Assembly: GCA_963753955.1 (NCBI GenBank)
Contig: CAVWEM010000024.1
Span: 1 to 64,000 of the forward strand
DNA from: Methylumidiphilus sp963753955
GTDB lineage: Bacteria > Pseudomonadota > Gammaproteobacteria > Methylococcales > Methylococcaceae
Direction: 5' to 3'
DNA length: 64,000 nt
Part shown: positions 18,082 to 28,186 of the stretch, piece by piece
How the letters are laid out: each line of letters opens with the position of its first letter
Position numbering within the stretch: the stretch's first letter is position 1
Made by a program: the position numbers and the translations under genes
Notes under the pieces: generated by a model
What the model was told of the DNA's origin: nothing
The model's input: the letters and a program-made list of their open reading frames with translations, nothing else
Databases searched by the model: none

Positions 18082-18461
18082 GGCGATCCCCTAAAACGTA
18101 GTGGTACAGGATTACGATAACTAAATAGCCATCGGATGTCTGAAAGTTACCATACAGCTGATTAATGTTAAATACGTAATATTGCGTATTTACAAATCGA
18201 CGCCAAGGGCCATCATTATCCTTGGTCAGGTAGGTTGCCGGTGTTTCTTTGCGAACCCGGGTAACCTATCCACCTAGTTGCCCCAAGCATCCTAAGCCCA
18301 GCTTGCCGCCGCACTTTGCCGTGACGTTTGTCGATATTAACAAGTGGGTTAATGTCTGGATAATCCCTTAAAATAGGGTTCGACTAGGTCAAAAAAACGG
18401 TTATGCCTTCACCATAAACTCCTGAATCTTGCTTGTGTATAAATAAAAAACAGAGTATTAA
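18082..18461. other. Intergenic region between DUF2934 gene and sensor kinase
   Basis: 380 bases holding divergent promoters for the two flanking genes presumably, but I see no clear consensus boxes and no gene. Confidence 0.4.
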
Positions 18462-19241
18462 TTGGAAAAGTTTATTCATATCAATCGTTTTCTTTTTAGT
18501 GGTTATGCCGTTGGCTTGATAGCAACCATAACTATCCTGTGCATTCTATGGTCTTTCCAAAGTATTTTCGACGGATCGCCGCCATTACTTTTGTTCTTGA
18601 TATCAATCATGCTGGCCTCATGGCGTGGCGGAGTAATGGCGGGGATCTCGACGACGGTGTTGAGCATCCTGTTAAGCGCCTGGTTTCTGGTCGAGCCCTA
18701 CCATTCTCTCTTCATCACCCGTTCCAGCGAAAGGTTGCGCATTGCGCTTCTGTTTTGTGTGGGAGGAATGCTCAGTCTGTTGATTTCGCGCTCGCGCGAC
18801 ATGGAAAGACAGGCCCTTCACGCCAGGATGGAGCGAGAAGAGCAGCTTAGAAATGAAATCACCGAGCGCAAGCAGGCCGAAATTGCTCTGAAAAAAGCCA
18901 AGGATGAGTTGGAGCATCGAGTCACCGAACGCACGGGGGAGTTGCGGGATGCGCTTCAAACCCTGGTAAGCCAGTCTCGCTATGTCGAGGCCTTGTTCCA
19001 ACATTCCATTACCCCCCTGGTTTTCCTGGATCGGGGCTTCAATTTCATCCGTGTAAACCAGGCTTATGCCAAAGCCTGTCGGAAGGAGATAGATGAGTTT
19101 CCCGGGCGCAACTATTTCAAGCTATACCCATCCGACACCAAAACGATCTTCGAGCAAGCATTGCGGACCAAGCAGCCTTGCCAAGCCATTGCCCACCCGT
19201 TTGTATTTCCCGACCACCCGGAATGGGGGGTAACCTACTAA
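18462..19241 (+). pseudogene. Hybrid sensor histidine kinase, N-terminal part
   Basis: A TTG start gives MEKFIHINRFLFSGYAVG. Four membrane segments (about residues 10-110) including PPLLLFLISIMLASWRGG resemble the DUF4118 module. A coiled coil (EITERKQAEIALKKAKDELEHRVTERTGEL, split here only for description) and the start of a PAS domain follow. The frame ends at 19241 because of a 65-bp insertion; without it the reading frame joins the kinase at 19248-21116 to give one protein of about 860 aa. Confidence 0.82.
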
Positions 19242-19305
19242 GTCGCTTTGTCGAACCCTTGCGGAAATCTATTTCCCGACCACCCGGAATGGGGGGTAAC
19301 CTACT
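19205..19305. repeat. 36-bp direct repeat with 29-bp filler that splits the kinase
   Basis: TATTTCCCGACCACCCGG and the following bases (36 in all) occur at 19205-19240 and again at 19270-19305, separated by 29 unrelated bases. The net gain of 65 bases is not a multiple of three and places a stop in the first frame. Confidence 0.9.
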
Positions 19306-21116
19306 GGGACTGGATTCTAACGCCGCTCATGGATGACCAGGGTGAGGTTGAAGCCCTCGTTTTCGCGCTGGAGGATGTCACCCTCCGCAAGTGCGCCGAA
19401 GTCGAACTGGAAAAGTACCGCAACCACCTCGAAGCATTGGTCCAAGAACAGACTCGCGAGTTGGAACTCGCCAACGCCCGGCTCCAGGCTGATATTGCCA
19501 AGCGCGAGCGGGCCGAGCAGAAGCGGTTGGAATTGGAGGACATGCTGACCAAGATAGCCGACACCGCGCCAGGCGTGATGTGTTCGTTTCGGCTGCGACC
19601 GGACGGGGCCGTCTGCTTTCCTTACGCCAGTCCAGCCATCAAGGACATTTACGGCATCACCCCCGAGGACTTGAAAGAAGATGCAGCCTCAATGTTCGCC
19701 TTGATCCACCCTGATGATGCAGGGCGATTGGATGATAGTATCGCGGAATCGGCGCAGAGCCGGTTGCCCTGGCATGCCGAATATAGGGTTCGGCACCCTA
19801 CGAAGGGTGAAATCTGGGTGGAGGGGCATTCCGTCCCGGAGGTCGAATCCGATGGCAGCATCTTATGGTACGGGTTTATCCATGACATTACCGAGCGTAA
19901 GCGGGCGGAGGAAGCGCTTAAGGCGATGGATCGCCGGAAAAATGAATTTTTAGCCATGCTTGGCCATGAACTTCGTAATCCGCTGGCACCCATCCGCAAT
20001 GCGGTCCAAATTCTGAAAACCCTCAATTCGCCAGATCCCACGGTGGAATGGAGCCGGAATGTCATCGACCGTCAAGTCAGCCACATGGCGCGGCTGCTTG
20101 ACGATTTGCTTGATATTGCGCGTATCATGCAGAACAAGATCAAGCTGAAGAACGAGCGCTTCGAGCTGTCCGAGATTGTGGAGAGCGCCGTGGAGACCTG
20201 CCGCCCGCTGATTGAATCCCGTCGGCAGGATTTGACCATTTCGCCCCCGGCAATGCCGCAATGGCTCGAAGGGGATCGCGTCCGATTGGCGCAAGTCCTT
20301 TCGAACCTGCTCAACAATGCGGCGAAGTATACCGGGGAAGGCGGCAAGATCTGGCTGAGCGCGGCCAGGGAAGGCGCTTGGGGGGTAATCAGTATCCAAG
20401 ACACCGGCACCGGCATCACACCCGAAATCCTTCCGCACATCTTCGACCTTTTTACCCAGGCTGACCGTTCCCTGGCCCATGCCCAAGGAGGGCTGGGGAT
20501 TGGGCTTACCTTGGTGCGCAGACTGGTCGAGATGCATGGAGGGACTGTCACCGCTTCAAGTGCGGGCATCGGCGAGGGCAGCGAATTTACGGTGCGCCTG
20601 CCGCTCTTGCCAGACGACCCCCCTGCCGCCACATTGGCACCGAGGAATTTCAGCCCATCGCCTTCCACGCTCCGCATACTGATTGTGGATGACTTTGCGG
20701 ATGTGGCGGAAAGTCTCGCAGTATTGCTCCGGTCGCTAGGGCACAAGGTCGATACGGCGGGTTGCGGGATGGATGCAATCGAACACGCGCCAATATTCCG
20801 TCCGGACGTTGTGCTGCTAGACATCGGACTTCCCGATCTGGACGGTTTCGAAGTTGCTCGACGGTTGCGCGGACTACCTGAGACCCAGCAAGTCGTCCTG
20901 GTGGCTCTTACCGGATATGGACAGCCCGAAGACCATGAGCGTTCGCAAGCCGCCGGATTCGACCGCCACTTGCTCAAACCGGTTGACCCCGAGGTTTTGT
21001 CCGACTTGCTTGCATCCGTGCCTGGTGTCCACCCAACTTTGGCTGTCGAAAGCAAGACCGAAGACCTGGCACTCGATCCACCACGGCCATCAAACAGGCC
21101 TCTTGGCAATGTTTAA
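19248..21116 (+). CDS. Hybrid histidine kinase, C-terminal part (PAS-HisKA-HATPase-REC)
   Basis: It can restart at TTG 19248 (622 aa). Order: remainder of a PAS domain, coiled coil, a PAS_3-like domain (about residues 95-215), HisKA with FLAMLGHELRNPLAPI (His about 240), HATPase with NLLNNAAKYT, DTGTGI and GGLGIGLTLVRRL, then a receiver domain with LIVDDFADVAES and VVLLDIGLPD (phospho-Asp). Alone it lacks the membrane sensor encoded upstream, so it would be cytoplasmic. The next kinase starts 4 bases after its stop, and a FixJ-type regulator follows that, making a signalling operon. Confidence 0.85.
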   Translation: MSNPCGNLFPDHPEWGVTYWDWILTPLMDDQGEVEALVFALEDVTLRKCAEVELEKYRNHLEALVQEQTRELELANARLQADIAKRERAEQKRLELEDMLTKIADTAPGVMCSFRLRPDGAVCFPYASPAIKDIYGITPEDLKEDAASMFALIHPDDAGRLDDSIAESAQSRLPWHAEYRVRHPTKGEIWVEGHSVPEVESDGSILWYGFIHDITERKRAEEALKAMDRRKNEFLAMLGHELRNPLAPIRNAVQILKTLNSPDPTVEWSRNVIDRQVSHMARLLDDLLDIARIMQNKIKLKNERFELSEIVESAVETCRPLIESRRQDLTISPPAMPQWLEGDRVRLAQVLSNLLNNAAKYTGEGGKIWLSAAREGAWGVISIQDTGTGITPEILPHIFDLFTQADRSLAHAQGGLGIGLTLVRRLVEMHGGTVTASSAGIGEGSEFTVRLPLLPDDPPAATLAPRNFSPSPSTLRILIVDDFADVAESLAVLLRSLGHKVDTAGCGMDAIEHAPIFRPDVVLLDIGLPDLDGFEVARRLRGLPETQQVVLVALTGYGQPEDHERSQAAGFDRHLLKPVDPEVLSDLLASVPGVHPTLAVESKTEDLALDPPRPSNRPLGNV

Positions 21117-21119
21117 ACC

Positions 21120-24100
21120 ATGAGCCATAAGCCGAATCAAACCATTGGGCAACGAGGCAGTCCAGACCAAACCGCTTCGTGGCAGGAAAAACGCTTGTTG
21201 AATCAGCTAGCGTGGTTGCCTATCCCCGCGCTCCTTGTCGCCATCGCCGTGTTGTGGGCGGCAGACTTGCCGGCAAACTATGAGTCGCCCTTGGTGCTTC
21301 TGGGCCTGAACTACTTTTCCGCTTTGGTGTCGCTGTTCATCGCTTACCTGATTGGCCGTGGCTTTGTCGTTCGGGATACGCCTGGGCTATTGCTATTGGG
21401 CTGCGGAGCGATAATTTGGGGCATCGGCGGACTGATCGGGGTTGTCGTTGGCCTTTCAAAGGCTGGTCCCGGCCACATCGACCCCAACATCCAACAGGCC
21501 ATTCAGAATATCTGTATCTGGGTATCGGCCATCTGCCATCTTGCAGGGGCGGCCTTCCCGCTACGATGCGGAATATCCCCGCATTCGCCCCGTCTGTGGC
21601 TGGCGGCAGCCTATTCGGCCGCCTTGGGCACAGTTGGACTCGTCACGCTGGCGGTGATCTCAGGCTGGACGCCGCCATTTTTGCTGGAGGGTCGGGGCGG
21701 GACGCCTGTGCGTGGGTTTGTGCTAGGATCGGCCATCGCCATGTTTGTCTTTGCCTCGATCCTGCTGCAGACGGCTAGCCGACCGCGCTTGTCTCTGTTC
21801 GCTTATTGGTATGCCCTCGCCTTGCTGCTCCTCGCGGTCGGACTGTCTGGTGTGGTGGTCCAGCCATCTGCCGGCAGCGTGTTGTGCTGGACGGGCCAAG
21901 CTGCACAGTTTCTCGGCGGCGCCTACATGCTCGTCGCAGCCATCGTGTCTGGGCGCGAATCGGGCTCTCGATTGATCACACTCGGGCAGCCGCTGGGTGA
22001 GGCGTGCCAACGTTACGGCGTCTCCGTAGCGATCATCTCCGCCGCCACCGTCTTCCGTTTGGTGTTCCTACAGAGTCTTGGGATGCGCCTTGCCTACGTG
22101 ACATTCTATCCCGCAGTGATGCTTGCCGCGCTCTACGGAGGTGTTTGGGCGGGTATGCTGGCCACGGTACTTTCGGCCCTTTTGGCCGACTACTTCTGGA
22201 TTGCGCCAGAGGGGTTTGGAATCGGCCTGCCTTCTGACTGGTTGGGCATGACGGTCTTCCTCACGAGCTGCACGATGATCTCATGGATCACTGAGGGCAT
22301 GTATCGCGCCCAATCGCGGGCGAGGGAGGCAGAGGAATCCCTGCGGGAAAGCGAAGCGTTCAAAATTACTGTGCTCAACTCGATGCCTGAACATATCGCA
22401 GTGATCGACGGGCAGGGACTGATCGTTACCGTCAATGCCGCCTGGCAGCGATTTGCCGAGGAAAACGGTGCCCCTGAACTGGCACGGAATTCGGTGGGTC
22501 AGCATTATCGGGACGCATGTTTCTCCGACGGTGGGCAATCCTTGGGTGAAGAGGCTTCCAGGGCCTGGGGCGGCATTGAGGAGGTGCTGGCGGGAAAGCG
22601 AAACCATTTCACGCTCGAATACGCTTGCGATTCCCTGGACGAGCTGCGGTGGTTTCAGATGACCGTTAACCCGCTGACCGCGCCGAGCAAGGGTGCGGTG
22701 GTAGCCCACGGGGACATCACAGCCCGCAAGCAGGCAGAAATGGCGCTGCGCGAAAGCCAGCAACAAAACGAATTCCTGGCAAGAATTCTCGAACTCTCGA
22801 ACCAGCCTTTCGGCGTGGGCTATCCAGACGGACGCCTCTCGCTTTTTAACAGGGCTTTCGAGCATCTCACAGGTTACGCCGGAGATGAGCTGAGATCGAT
22901 TGACTGGGCCAGAACCCTAACCCCACCGGAATGGCAGGCGATTGAACAGAAGAGGCTGGAGGATTTGCGACGCACAGGCCAACCGGTTCGCTACGAAAAG
23001 GAATATATCCGGAAGGATGGCAGCAGGGTGCCAATCGAGTTGTTGGTTCACCTGATGGCGGATTCTTCGGGGGAACCGGAGTATTACTATTCGTTCCTTA
23101 CCGATATCACCGAGCGCAAGAAAGCCGAGGAGGCGTTGCGGCAGGAGCGGCTTTTCCTTCGACAGGTCATCGATGCGACACCCAGCCTGATCTTTGTGAA
23201 GGACCAGAAGGGGCGCATCGTTCTGTGCAACGAAGCCTTTGCCCAAAGCTATGCCACTACGCCCAAGGCAATGATCGGTAAGACCAATGCTGAGTTCAAT
23301 CCTCATGCTGATGAAGTTGCGCATTACCTGCGTTGCGACCGGGAGATCATTAGCAACGGGCAAGCCCAAAATATTGCGGAGGAAAAAGCCACCCATGCGG
23401 ATGGCTCGGTCCACTGGTTCAGCACTGTCAAGTTGCCGTTGCGCAATCCCGATGGCTATTACGATAAACTGTTGGGTGTGGCGACCGACATCACCGAGCG
23501 CAAGCTGGCAGAGGATTCCTTGCGCGAGAGTGAGGAGCGGTTGCGCCTGGTGCTCCAGGCGAGTTCAATGGGAACCTTCGAGGTTGACCTCCTGAGCGGT
23601 GAAGGGCAGTGGAACGCGGTCGAGTTCGAGCTTCTCGGACTCAAGCCCGGCGACGTCACGCCCGGCCCAGAAAGCTTTTTCCGATTTGTTCATCCCGACG
23701 ACCTCGGATCGCTCCAGGCGAGGTGGGAGGAGGCGACACGGACCGGGGAGTTTGACATGGAGTTCCGCATCGTGCGTGCCGACGGCCAGCAGCGCTGGCT
23801 GGCGGGGAAAGGACGGTTTGCTTTCGAAGGCAAAAAAGGAGGGAATGGCCCAGAAGCCAATGGATGGGCGACGCGGTTTCTGGGTGTGAACTATGACATC
23901 ACCGGACGCAAGCAAGTCGAGGAGGCGCTTGCGCGGCAGGCCCTCCAGTTGCGGGAACAAGCCACCCAATTGCTTGAGGCTGACCGCCGCAAGGATGAGT
24001 TTCTGGCCATGCTCGGACATGAACTGCGCAATCCGCTCACCCCGATCATGATTGCCGCCCAGATGCTGAAAAAACGAGGGCCCGAGGATCCGGCATTGGT

Positions 24101-25100
24101 GGAATGGGCAAGTTGCACCGTCAAGCACCAATGCGAGCATCTCACTCAGTTGGTTAATCAGCTCCTGGATGTGTCCAGGGTAACCCAAGGCAAGATCGCC
24201 CTGCAAAAAATGCCCGTTGAACTGGGAGAATTGATAGCCCGGGCAGTGCAGACGGGTAGGCCTTTCATCGACAAGCACAAGCACGAAGTCATCCTTGCCC
24301 AACCGCCTGAACCGATATTTGTCGATGCCGACCCTGTCCGGCTCGAACAGGTGGTGGGGAATCTATTGAACAATGCCGCCAAATATACCCCCGATGGTGG
24401 CAAGATATGGGTCGAACTCGTGTGCGAGGCTGATGAAGCGGTTATCCATGTGCGGGATACTGGGATCGGGATGCCTGCCGCGATGCTGCCCAGGATCTTC
24501 GAGCTATTTACCCAAGCCGAGCGCACGCTAGACCGTGCCCAAGGCGGGCTTGGAATCGGGCTGGCGCTGGTAAAAAGTCTTGTTGAAATGCATGGCGGCA
24601 GTGTGGCGGCCATAAGCGGCGGAATAGGCCTTGGCAGTGAATTCGTGGTGCGGCTACCGCTATTATCGCAAGCCGCTTATGAAAGGGATTCGCTTGAGGG
24701 CGAGGTTTTCCACCCCGCCATCCTCCCGGTTCGGCGTGTCTTGGTGGTGGACGACAATGAAGATGTGCTAACCTCCTTTGCCTTATTGCTCAAGGCCATG
24801 GGGCAAGAAGTTCACAAGGCCCATTGCGGCAAAGAGGCCCTGGCCATCGCCAAGACGACCCCCTTGGACATCATCCTGCTCGACATCGGCATGCCCGGCC
24901 TAAACGGCTATGAGGTAGCCCGCCAATTGCGGCAAATCCCTGAACTTGATCGGTTGAAGCTTATTGCAATGACAGGATACGGACAGGATTATGATCGGCA
25001 GGTATCCCAAATGGCCGGTTTCGATCACCATCTGGTCAAGCCTGTCGGCCCCAGGGAACTTGAAAAGCTGCTGACGGAAGTTGGACAGTCAACATCATGA
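21120..25100 (+). CDS. Large membrane hybrid histidine kinase (multi-PAS, REC)
   Basis: 1,326 aa. Residues about 25-290 form a multi-span membrane region. A second membrane block (about 300-400, VTFYPAVMLAALYGGVWAG) resembles DUF4118. Four PAS/PAC units follow (about 415-930), each ending in an ITxRKxAE-type linker. HisKA has FLAMLGHELRNPLTPI (phospho-His about 966). HATPase has NLLNNAAKYTPDGGKI, DTGIGM and GGLGIGLALVKSL. The C-terminal receiver has VVDDNEDVLTS and IILLDIGMPG. It starts 3 bases after the previous stop and ends 3 bases before the response regulator, so the three are co-transcribed. The ligand is unknown. Confidence 0.9.
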   Translation: MSHKPNQTIGQRGSPDQTASWQEKRLLNQLAWLPIPALLVAIAVLWAADLPANYESPLVLLGLNYFSALVSLFIAYLIGRGFVVRDTPGLLLLGCGAIIWGIGGLIGVVVGLSKAGPGHIDPNIQQAIQNICIWVSAICHLAGAAFPLRCGISPHSPRLWLAAAYSAALGTVGLVTLAVISGWTPPFLLEGRGGTPVRGFVLGSAIAMFVFASILLQTASRPRLSLFAYWYALALLLLAVGLSGVVVQPSAGSVLCWTGQAAQFLGGAYMLVAAIVSGRESGSRLITLGQPLGEACQRYGVSVAIISAATVFRLVFLQSLGMRLAYVTFYPAVMLAALYGGVWAGMLATVLSALLADYFWIAPEGFGIGLPSDWLGMTVFLTSCTMISWITEGMYRAQSRAREAEESLRESEAFKITVLNSMPEHIAVIDGQGLIVTVNAAWQRFAEENGAPELARNSVGQHYRDACFSDGGQSLGEEASRAWGGIEEVLAGKRNHFTLEYACDSLDELRWFQMTVNPLTAPSKGAVVAHGDITARKQAEMALRESQQQNEFLARILELSNQPFGVGYPDGRLSLFNRAFEHLTGYAGDELRSIDWARTLTPPEWQAIEQKRLEDLRRTGQPVRYEKEYIRKDGSRVPIELLVHLMADSSGEPEYYYSFLTDITERKKAEEALRQERLFLRQVIDATPSLIFVKDQKGRIVLCNEAFAQSYATTPKAMIGKTNAEFNPHADEVAHYLRCDREIISNGQAQNIAEEKATHADGSVHWFSTVKLPLRNPDGYYDKLLGVATDITERKLAEDSLRESEERLRLVLQASSMGTFEVDLLSGEGQWNAVEFELLGLKPGDVTPGPESFFRFVHPDDLGSLQARWEEATRTGEFDMEFRIVRADGQQRWLAGKGRFAFEGKKGGNGPEANGWATRFLGVNYDITGRKQVEEALARQALQLREQATQLLEADRRKDEFLAMLGHELRNPLTPIMIAAQMLKKRGPEDPALVEWASCTVKHQCEHLTQLVNQLLDVSRVTQGKIALQKMPVELGELIARAVQTGRPFIDKHKHEVILAQPPEPIFVDADPVRLEQVVGNLLNNAAKYTPDGGKIWVELVCEADEAVIHVRDTGIGMPAAMLPRIFELFTQAERTLDRAQGGLGIGLALVKSLVEMHGGSVAAISGGIGLGSEFVVRLPLLSQAAYERDSLEGEVFHPAILPVRRVLVVDDNEDVLTSFALLLKAMGQEVHKAHCGKEALAIAKTTPLDIILLDIGMPGLNGYEVARQLRQIPELDRLKLIAMTGYGQDYDRQVSQMAGFDHHLVKPVGPRELEKLLTEVGQSTS

Positions 25101-25103
25101 AAA

Positions 25104-25739
25104 TTGCCATTAACCTTGCAAGCCCCTATAACAACTAAAAACCAAACTGTTTACATAATCGATGACGATACTTCCATTAGGGAGTCGTTGTTATGCCTTC
25201 TTGCAAGTGAAGGCTTTTCGGCCAAGACTTTTTCCAGCGCCACCGCCTTTTTGTCAATTTGCAATATTGAAATGCGGGGATGCATCTTGCTCGATATTAA
25301 AATGCCACAGATGTCTGGCCTTGAGCTTCAGCGTTGGTTGGTTGGCCATGGCATCAATATTCCCGTCATTTTTCTAACTGGCACAGGCGACATTCCGCTT
25401 TCCTCCCAGGCTTTCCGCACCGGAGCGTTGGACTTCCTGGAAAAACCCTTTGATATCGATACATTGCTTGAAAGAATCCACGAGGCTTTACAGCGAGATT
25501 CCGAGCAATGGCACACCCGCTGCCGAAAAAAACTCTTAAAGGAATTGTTTTCGCATCTTAGTCCTCGCGAAAAGGAGGTTTTGAAATGGGTTTCAGTCGG
25601 CTATTCATCAAAGGAAATAGCAAATGCAATGGGTATCAGCAACCGAACCATTGAAGTGCATCGTGCCCATATTATGGAAAAAATGAACGCGGGATCATTG
25701 GCGGATCTCGTTTCAATCGCCATTGAATTAGACATATAG
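25104..25739 (+). CDS. FixJ/LuxR-type response regulator
   Basis: A receiver domain (VYIIDDDTSIRESL, phospho-Asp in CILLDIKMPQMSG, Thr-Gly in FLTGTGDI, Lys in FLEKPFD) is joined to a LuxR-type helix-turn-helix (LSPREKEVLKWVSVGYSSKEIANAMGISNRTIEVHRAHIMEKM, shown in pieces in this family). About 211 aa from a TTG at 25104; the conserved part begins near residue 15, so a later TTG at 25116 is possible. It is likely the output of one of the two upstream hybrid kinases. Confidence 0.9.
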   Translation: MPLTLQAPITTKNQTVYIIDDDTSIRESLLCLLASEGFSAKTFSSATAFLSICNIEMRGCILLDIKMPQMSGLELQRWLVGHGINIPVIFLTGTGDIPLSSQAFRTGALDFLEKPFDIDTLLERIHEALQRDSEQWHTRCRKKLLKELFSHLSPREKEVLKWVSVGYSSKEIANAMGISNRTIEVHRAHIMEKMNAGSLADLVSIAIELDI

Positions 25740-27005
25740 ATACCTAGAGACCGATTTCGGCGGAATGCACAAATGTTTTTATATAATCCAATTTCAAACG
25801 CCCTTCCACAATCTCCACCTCTGTTAATCAGTTTCCAGGCTTTGCCAATGTCCGCATCCGAAAATATCCAGCATGGGGCTTTCCGCATAGACGAACCGAA
25901 ATTTTGCCATCATAGTATTGATAAAGTACATGCTGAAAGTTGGAAACGGGTGCTACTGATTAGCAGTCCACGACACAGAAGAGTTCCCATCACCAAAACT
26001 TCCAATCCGTATTGTGGATAGGGAATATCGCCTACGCTTCACATTCCGTCTTCGAACCGGAGCTTGTTCTACAAGATAAGGCTTCCAGCATAACCAAATA
26101 TGGTCAAAGCATTAGACTAAGTGTTTTCACTAATTCCTTACGGCGGGAGGTCTGTGTTAGCATTTAGCAGGCTGTTGAAAAAGCGAGGGATTTGCAGAAC
26201 ATGACAGCTTGACTGACCAAATTTTCATAAAAGTGGATTATTTCAAAAGCCTGTTAGCTCTGCTATGGGAATTTTATGGGTCGTCCCAAACCGCTTGCAA
26301 GCAGATCACAGAAGCTGGCTATGTTCAGGTTACATGTTGATGTTCCCTGTTTGCGCAAGTTTGCGACGATCTTCGCAAGGTCTGGAACCCGCGCCGCGTA
26401 TGGCATCAAAAATACCATCAACACAAAAGCTGAACATAGCGCAGAAGCTGGAGTCCTGATTAGCTCAAGGGCCAGGTTGTACATACTTTAGATAATTGGC
26501 AGACTCATTTAACCAAGCCACCAAATTTTTTGTCATGTGGCGAATCTTGTTCCAACCGCAATTGAAGAGGCAGCCCAAGAAATTAACCTACAGTGGTCTG
26601 GAATAATTTTATGAAAGTAGAACCTGTGCACAAGCTTTATACTGATTAATTCCACGAAATATACACTTGGTACCATACGACATTCCCTCCCTATGGTATT
26701 TACTATATTCTAAAGTTCAATGCATTATATAAGCAGGCGTACCACGTGTTGAGCCGTGAAGAAAAGCGTCGTATCGAGGAATTCGTCGATAGAATGATCG
26801 AGAATGTTGAATACCCTAAGCTATCTAAGAAGATATACGGGGTTGTTTGATGGATGTTGCGCTGATCTGAATCGAGACGAGCGCAAACCGTCGCCGCTAT
26901 TGACAACATGCGGCCAACAGGCTGGCTAGATTAACACGGGAGGACTGGTGCGCAGGCCAGAAAAATAGCGTATGAGCGACTATATCTACCATTTTTTAGA
27001 GGCGA

Positions 27006-27248
27006 TTGGGTAGAAAACCCATCTGTTCCTCCCCAAAATTGGCCGACCTGGAAACCTTCAAAGCCCATGTTCGCAACCCGGCCCTCGCCAGTCCCAGGCA
27101 GTCCTTCATGCCAGCCTTCAGCCCGGACAGGCTTTCAGATGCCGATTTATCGAAGCTTTATGACTACATCCGGCTCTATCTTGACAAACCCGCTTGCCTG
27201 CCTCCAAAGCAAACTGCCAATACACGCCAAGGTCAAGGAGGGAGTTGA
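27006..27248 (+). pseudogene. Cytochrome c C-terminal remnant
   Basis: The stretch ETFKAHVRNPALASPRQSFMP followed by AFSPDRLSDADLSKLYDYI is the methionine-ligand end of a class I cytochrome c (Met-Pro motif plus terminal helix). No CxxCH haem motif lies upstream in any frame that I see, so only a fragment remains. Confidence 0.55.
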
Positions 27249-27727
27249 CGCAACGCGCCGGATTAGGCCTTGCGGTTCCGTTTATTTTTCGGATAATTCC
27301 GAAACATTATCACGCTTACAATTGGTTTTTCGATGGACGAAAGGCTATCAAACCCGTGATAGCCTGACCAATGCGTGCGGTCGTCAACGCTTCAAGTCTA
27401 AGAACAAGACAACTTGCGGCGAGGATGAATAAGGCTTTTGGGGACAAGTACAACATAACGGAAATGATATTTTGTCAGCACACCACAAGGGGATTTCTGC
27501 ATGGTTCTTCTACGAGATCTTCTTGCTAATGTACAAGGAACTTGATGCCACTTTGCGCCGGTTTATATCAACGAACGAGAAGTTTAGACCAGCCGACCTG
27601 AGGTTATACGGATGCCATGGTGACATCGCAAAAAGTCTCCCCCTCACCACCTGCGGACAGACCCATGTCTACAATCGCTTGACTAGGAGGTTACCGCTAT
27701 TTATGAACCTGAAATGGTGGATGACCG

Positions 27728-27985
27728 ATGGATAAACATATAAAAGTTGCGATTACCAACAACCAATGGGGCATCTGTTATGACGGCTTAGGGAGGAGCG
27801 GCCGCCAATATTCCATCCATAGACACAAGTCTTACTTCACTGCTTTCCTCATTTCAGGTGAGGGCCAGCCTATCTCCGCAACGGGAAGATCTCCCCTGGA
27901 GGCGCTTCAGCGTGCCGAATTGCTGCAGGAGAAGGGTAGCAAGGAAAGCGAAGGCGATCCTGTGTTCACACATGGCTATGACTGA
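27728..27985 (+). CDS. Small hypothetical protein
   Basis: 85 aa beginning MDKHIKVAITNNQWGICYDG. The composition looks protein-like (GQPISATGRSPLEALQRAELLQ) but I recognise no domain. A GGTGGATGACC sequence precedes the start. It stands alone before the IS110-type element. Confidence 0.45.
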   Translation: MDKHIKVAITNNQWGICYDGLGRSGRQYSIHRHKSYFTAFLISGEGQPISATGRSPLEALQRAELLQEKGSKESEGDPVFTHGYD

Positions 27986-28186
27986 TGGGCGAGTCCGGTT
28001 TTCTTGAACGTTGAAGCCGTAGAAAAACCTCAAATCCAGAAAATTCTACTGAAATTAAGATAGTTACTTATGAGTGGCGAAATTCCCAAAATCGGATTTT
28101 TCTATACCCTCGTATGGATAACTCGACCGTCCGGTATAACCAGCTAACCGGCCCCACGAAAGATTTCTCTCCTGACGGCTATGGGT

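Larger units (their letters stand above)
25740..28186. other. Gene-poor region with remnants
   Basis: About 2.4 kb with no complete gene I can name. It holds a cytochrome c remnant (27006-27248) and a small hypothetical ORF (27728-27985). An ATG-less stretch at about 26645-26848 reads ALYKQAYHVLSREEKRRIEE and IENVEYPKLSKKIYGVV in the plus direction and may be a gene fragment. GC content is lower than in neighbouring genes. It looks like a graveyard between the kinase operon and the IS110-type element. Confidence 0.5.

Noticed and set aside
26263..26491. Short ORFs of 64-73 codons near 26.3 kb
   Set aside because: Overlapping on both strands with no recognisable family; likely chance.
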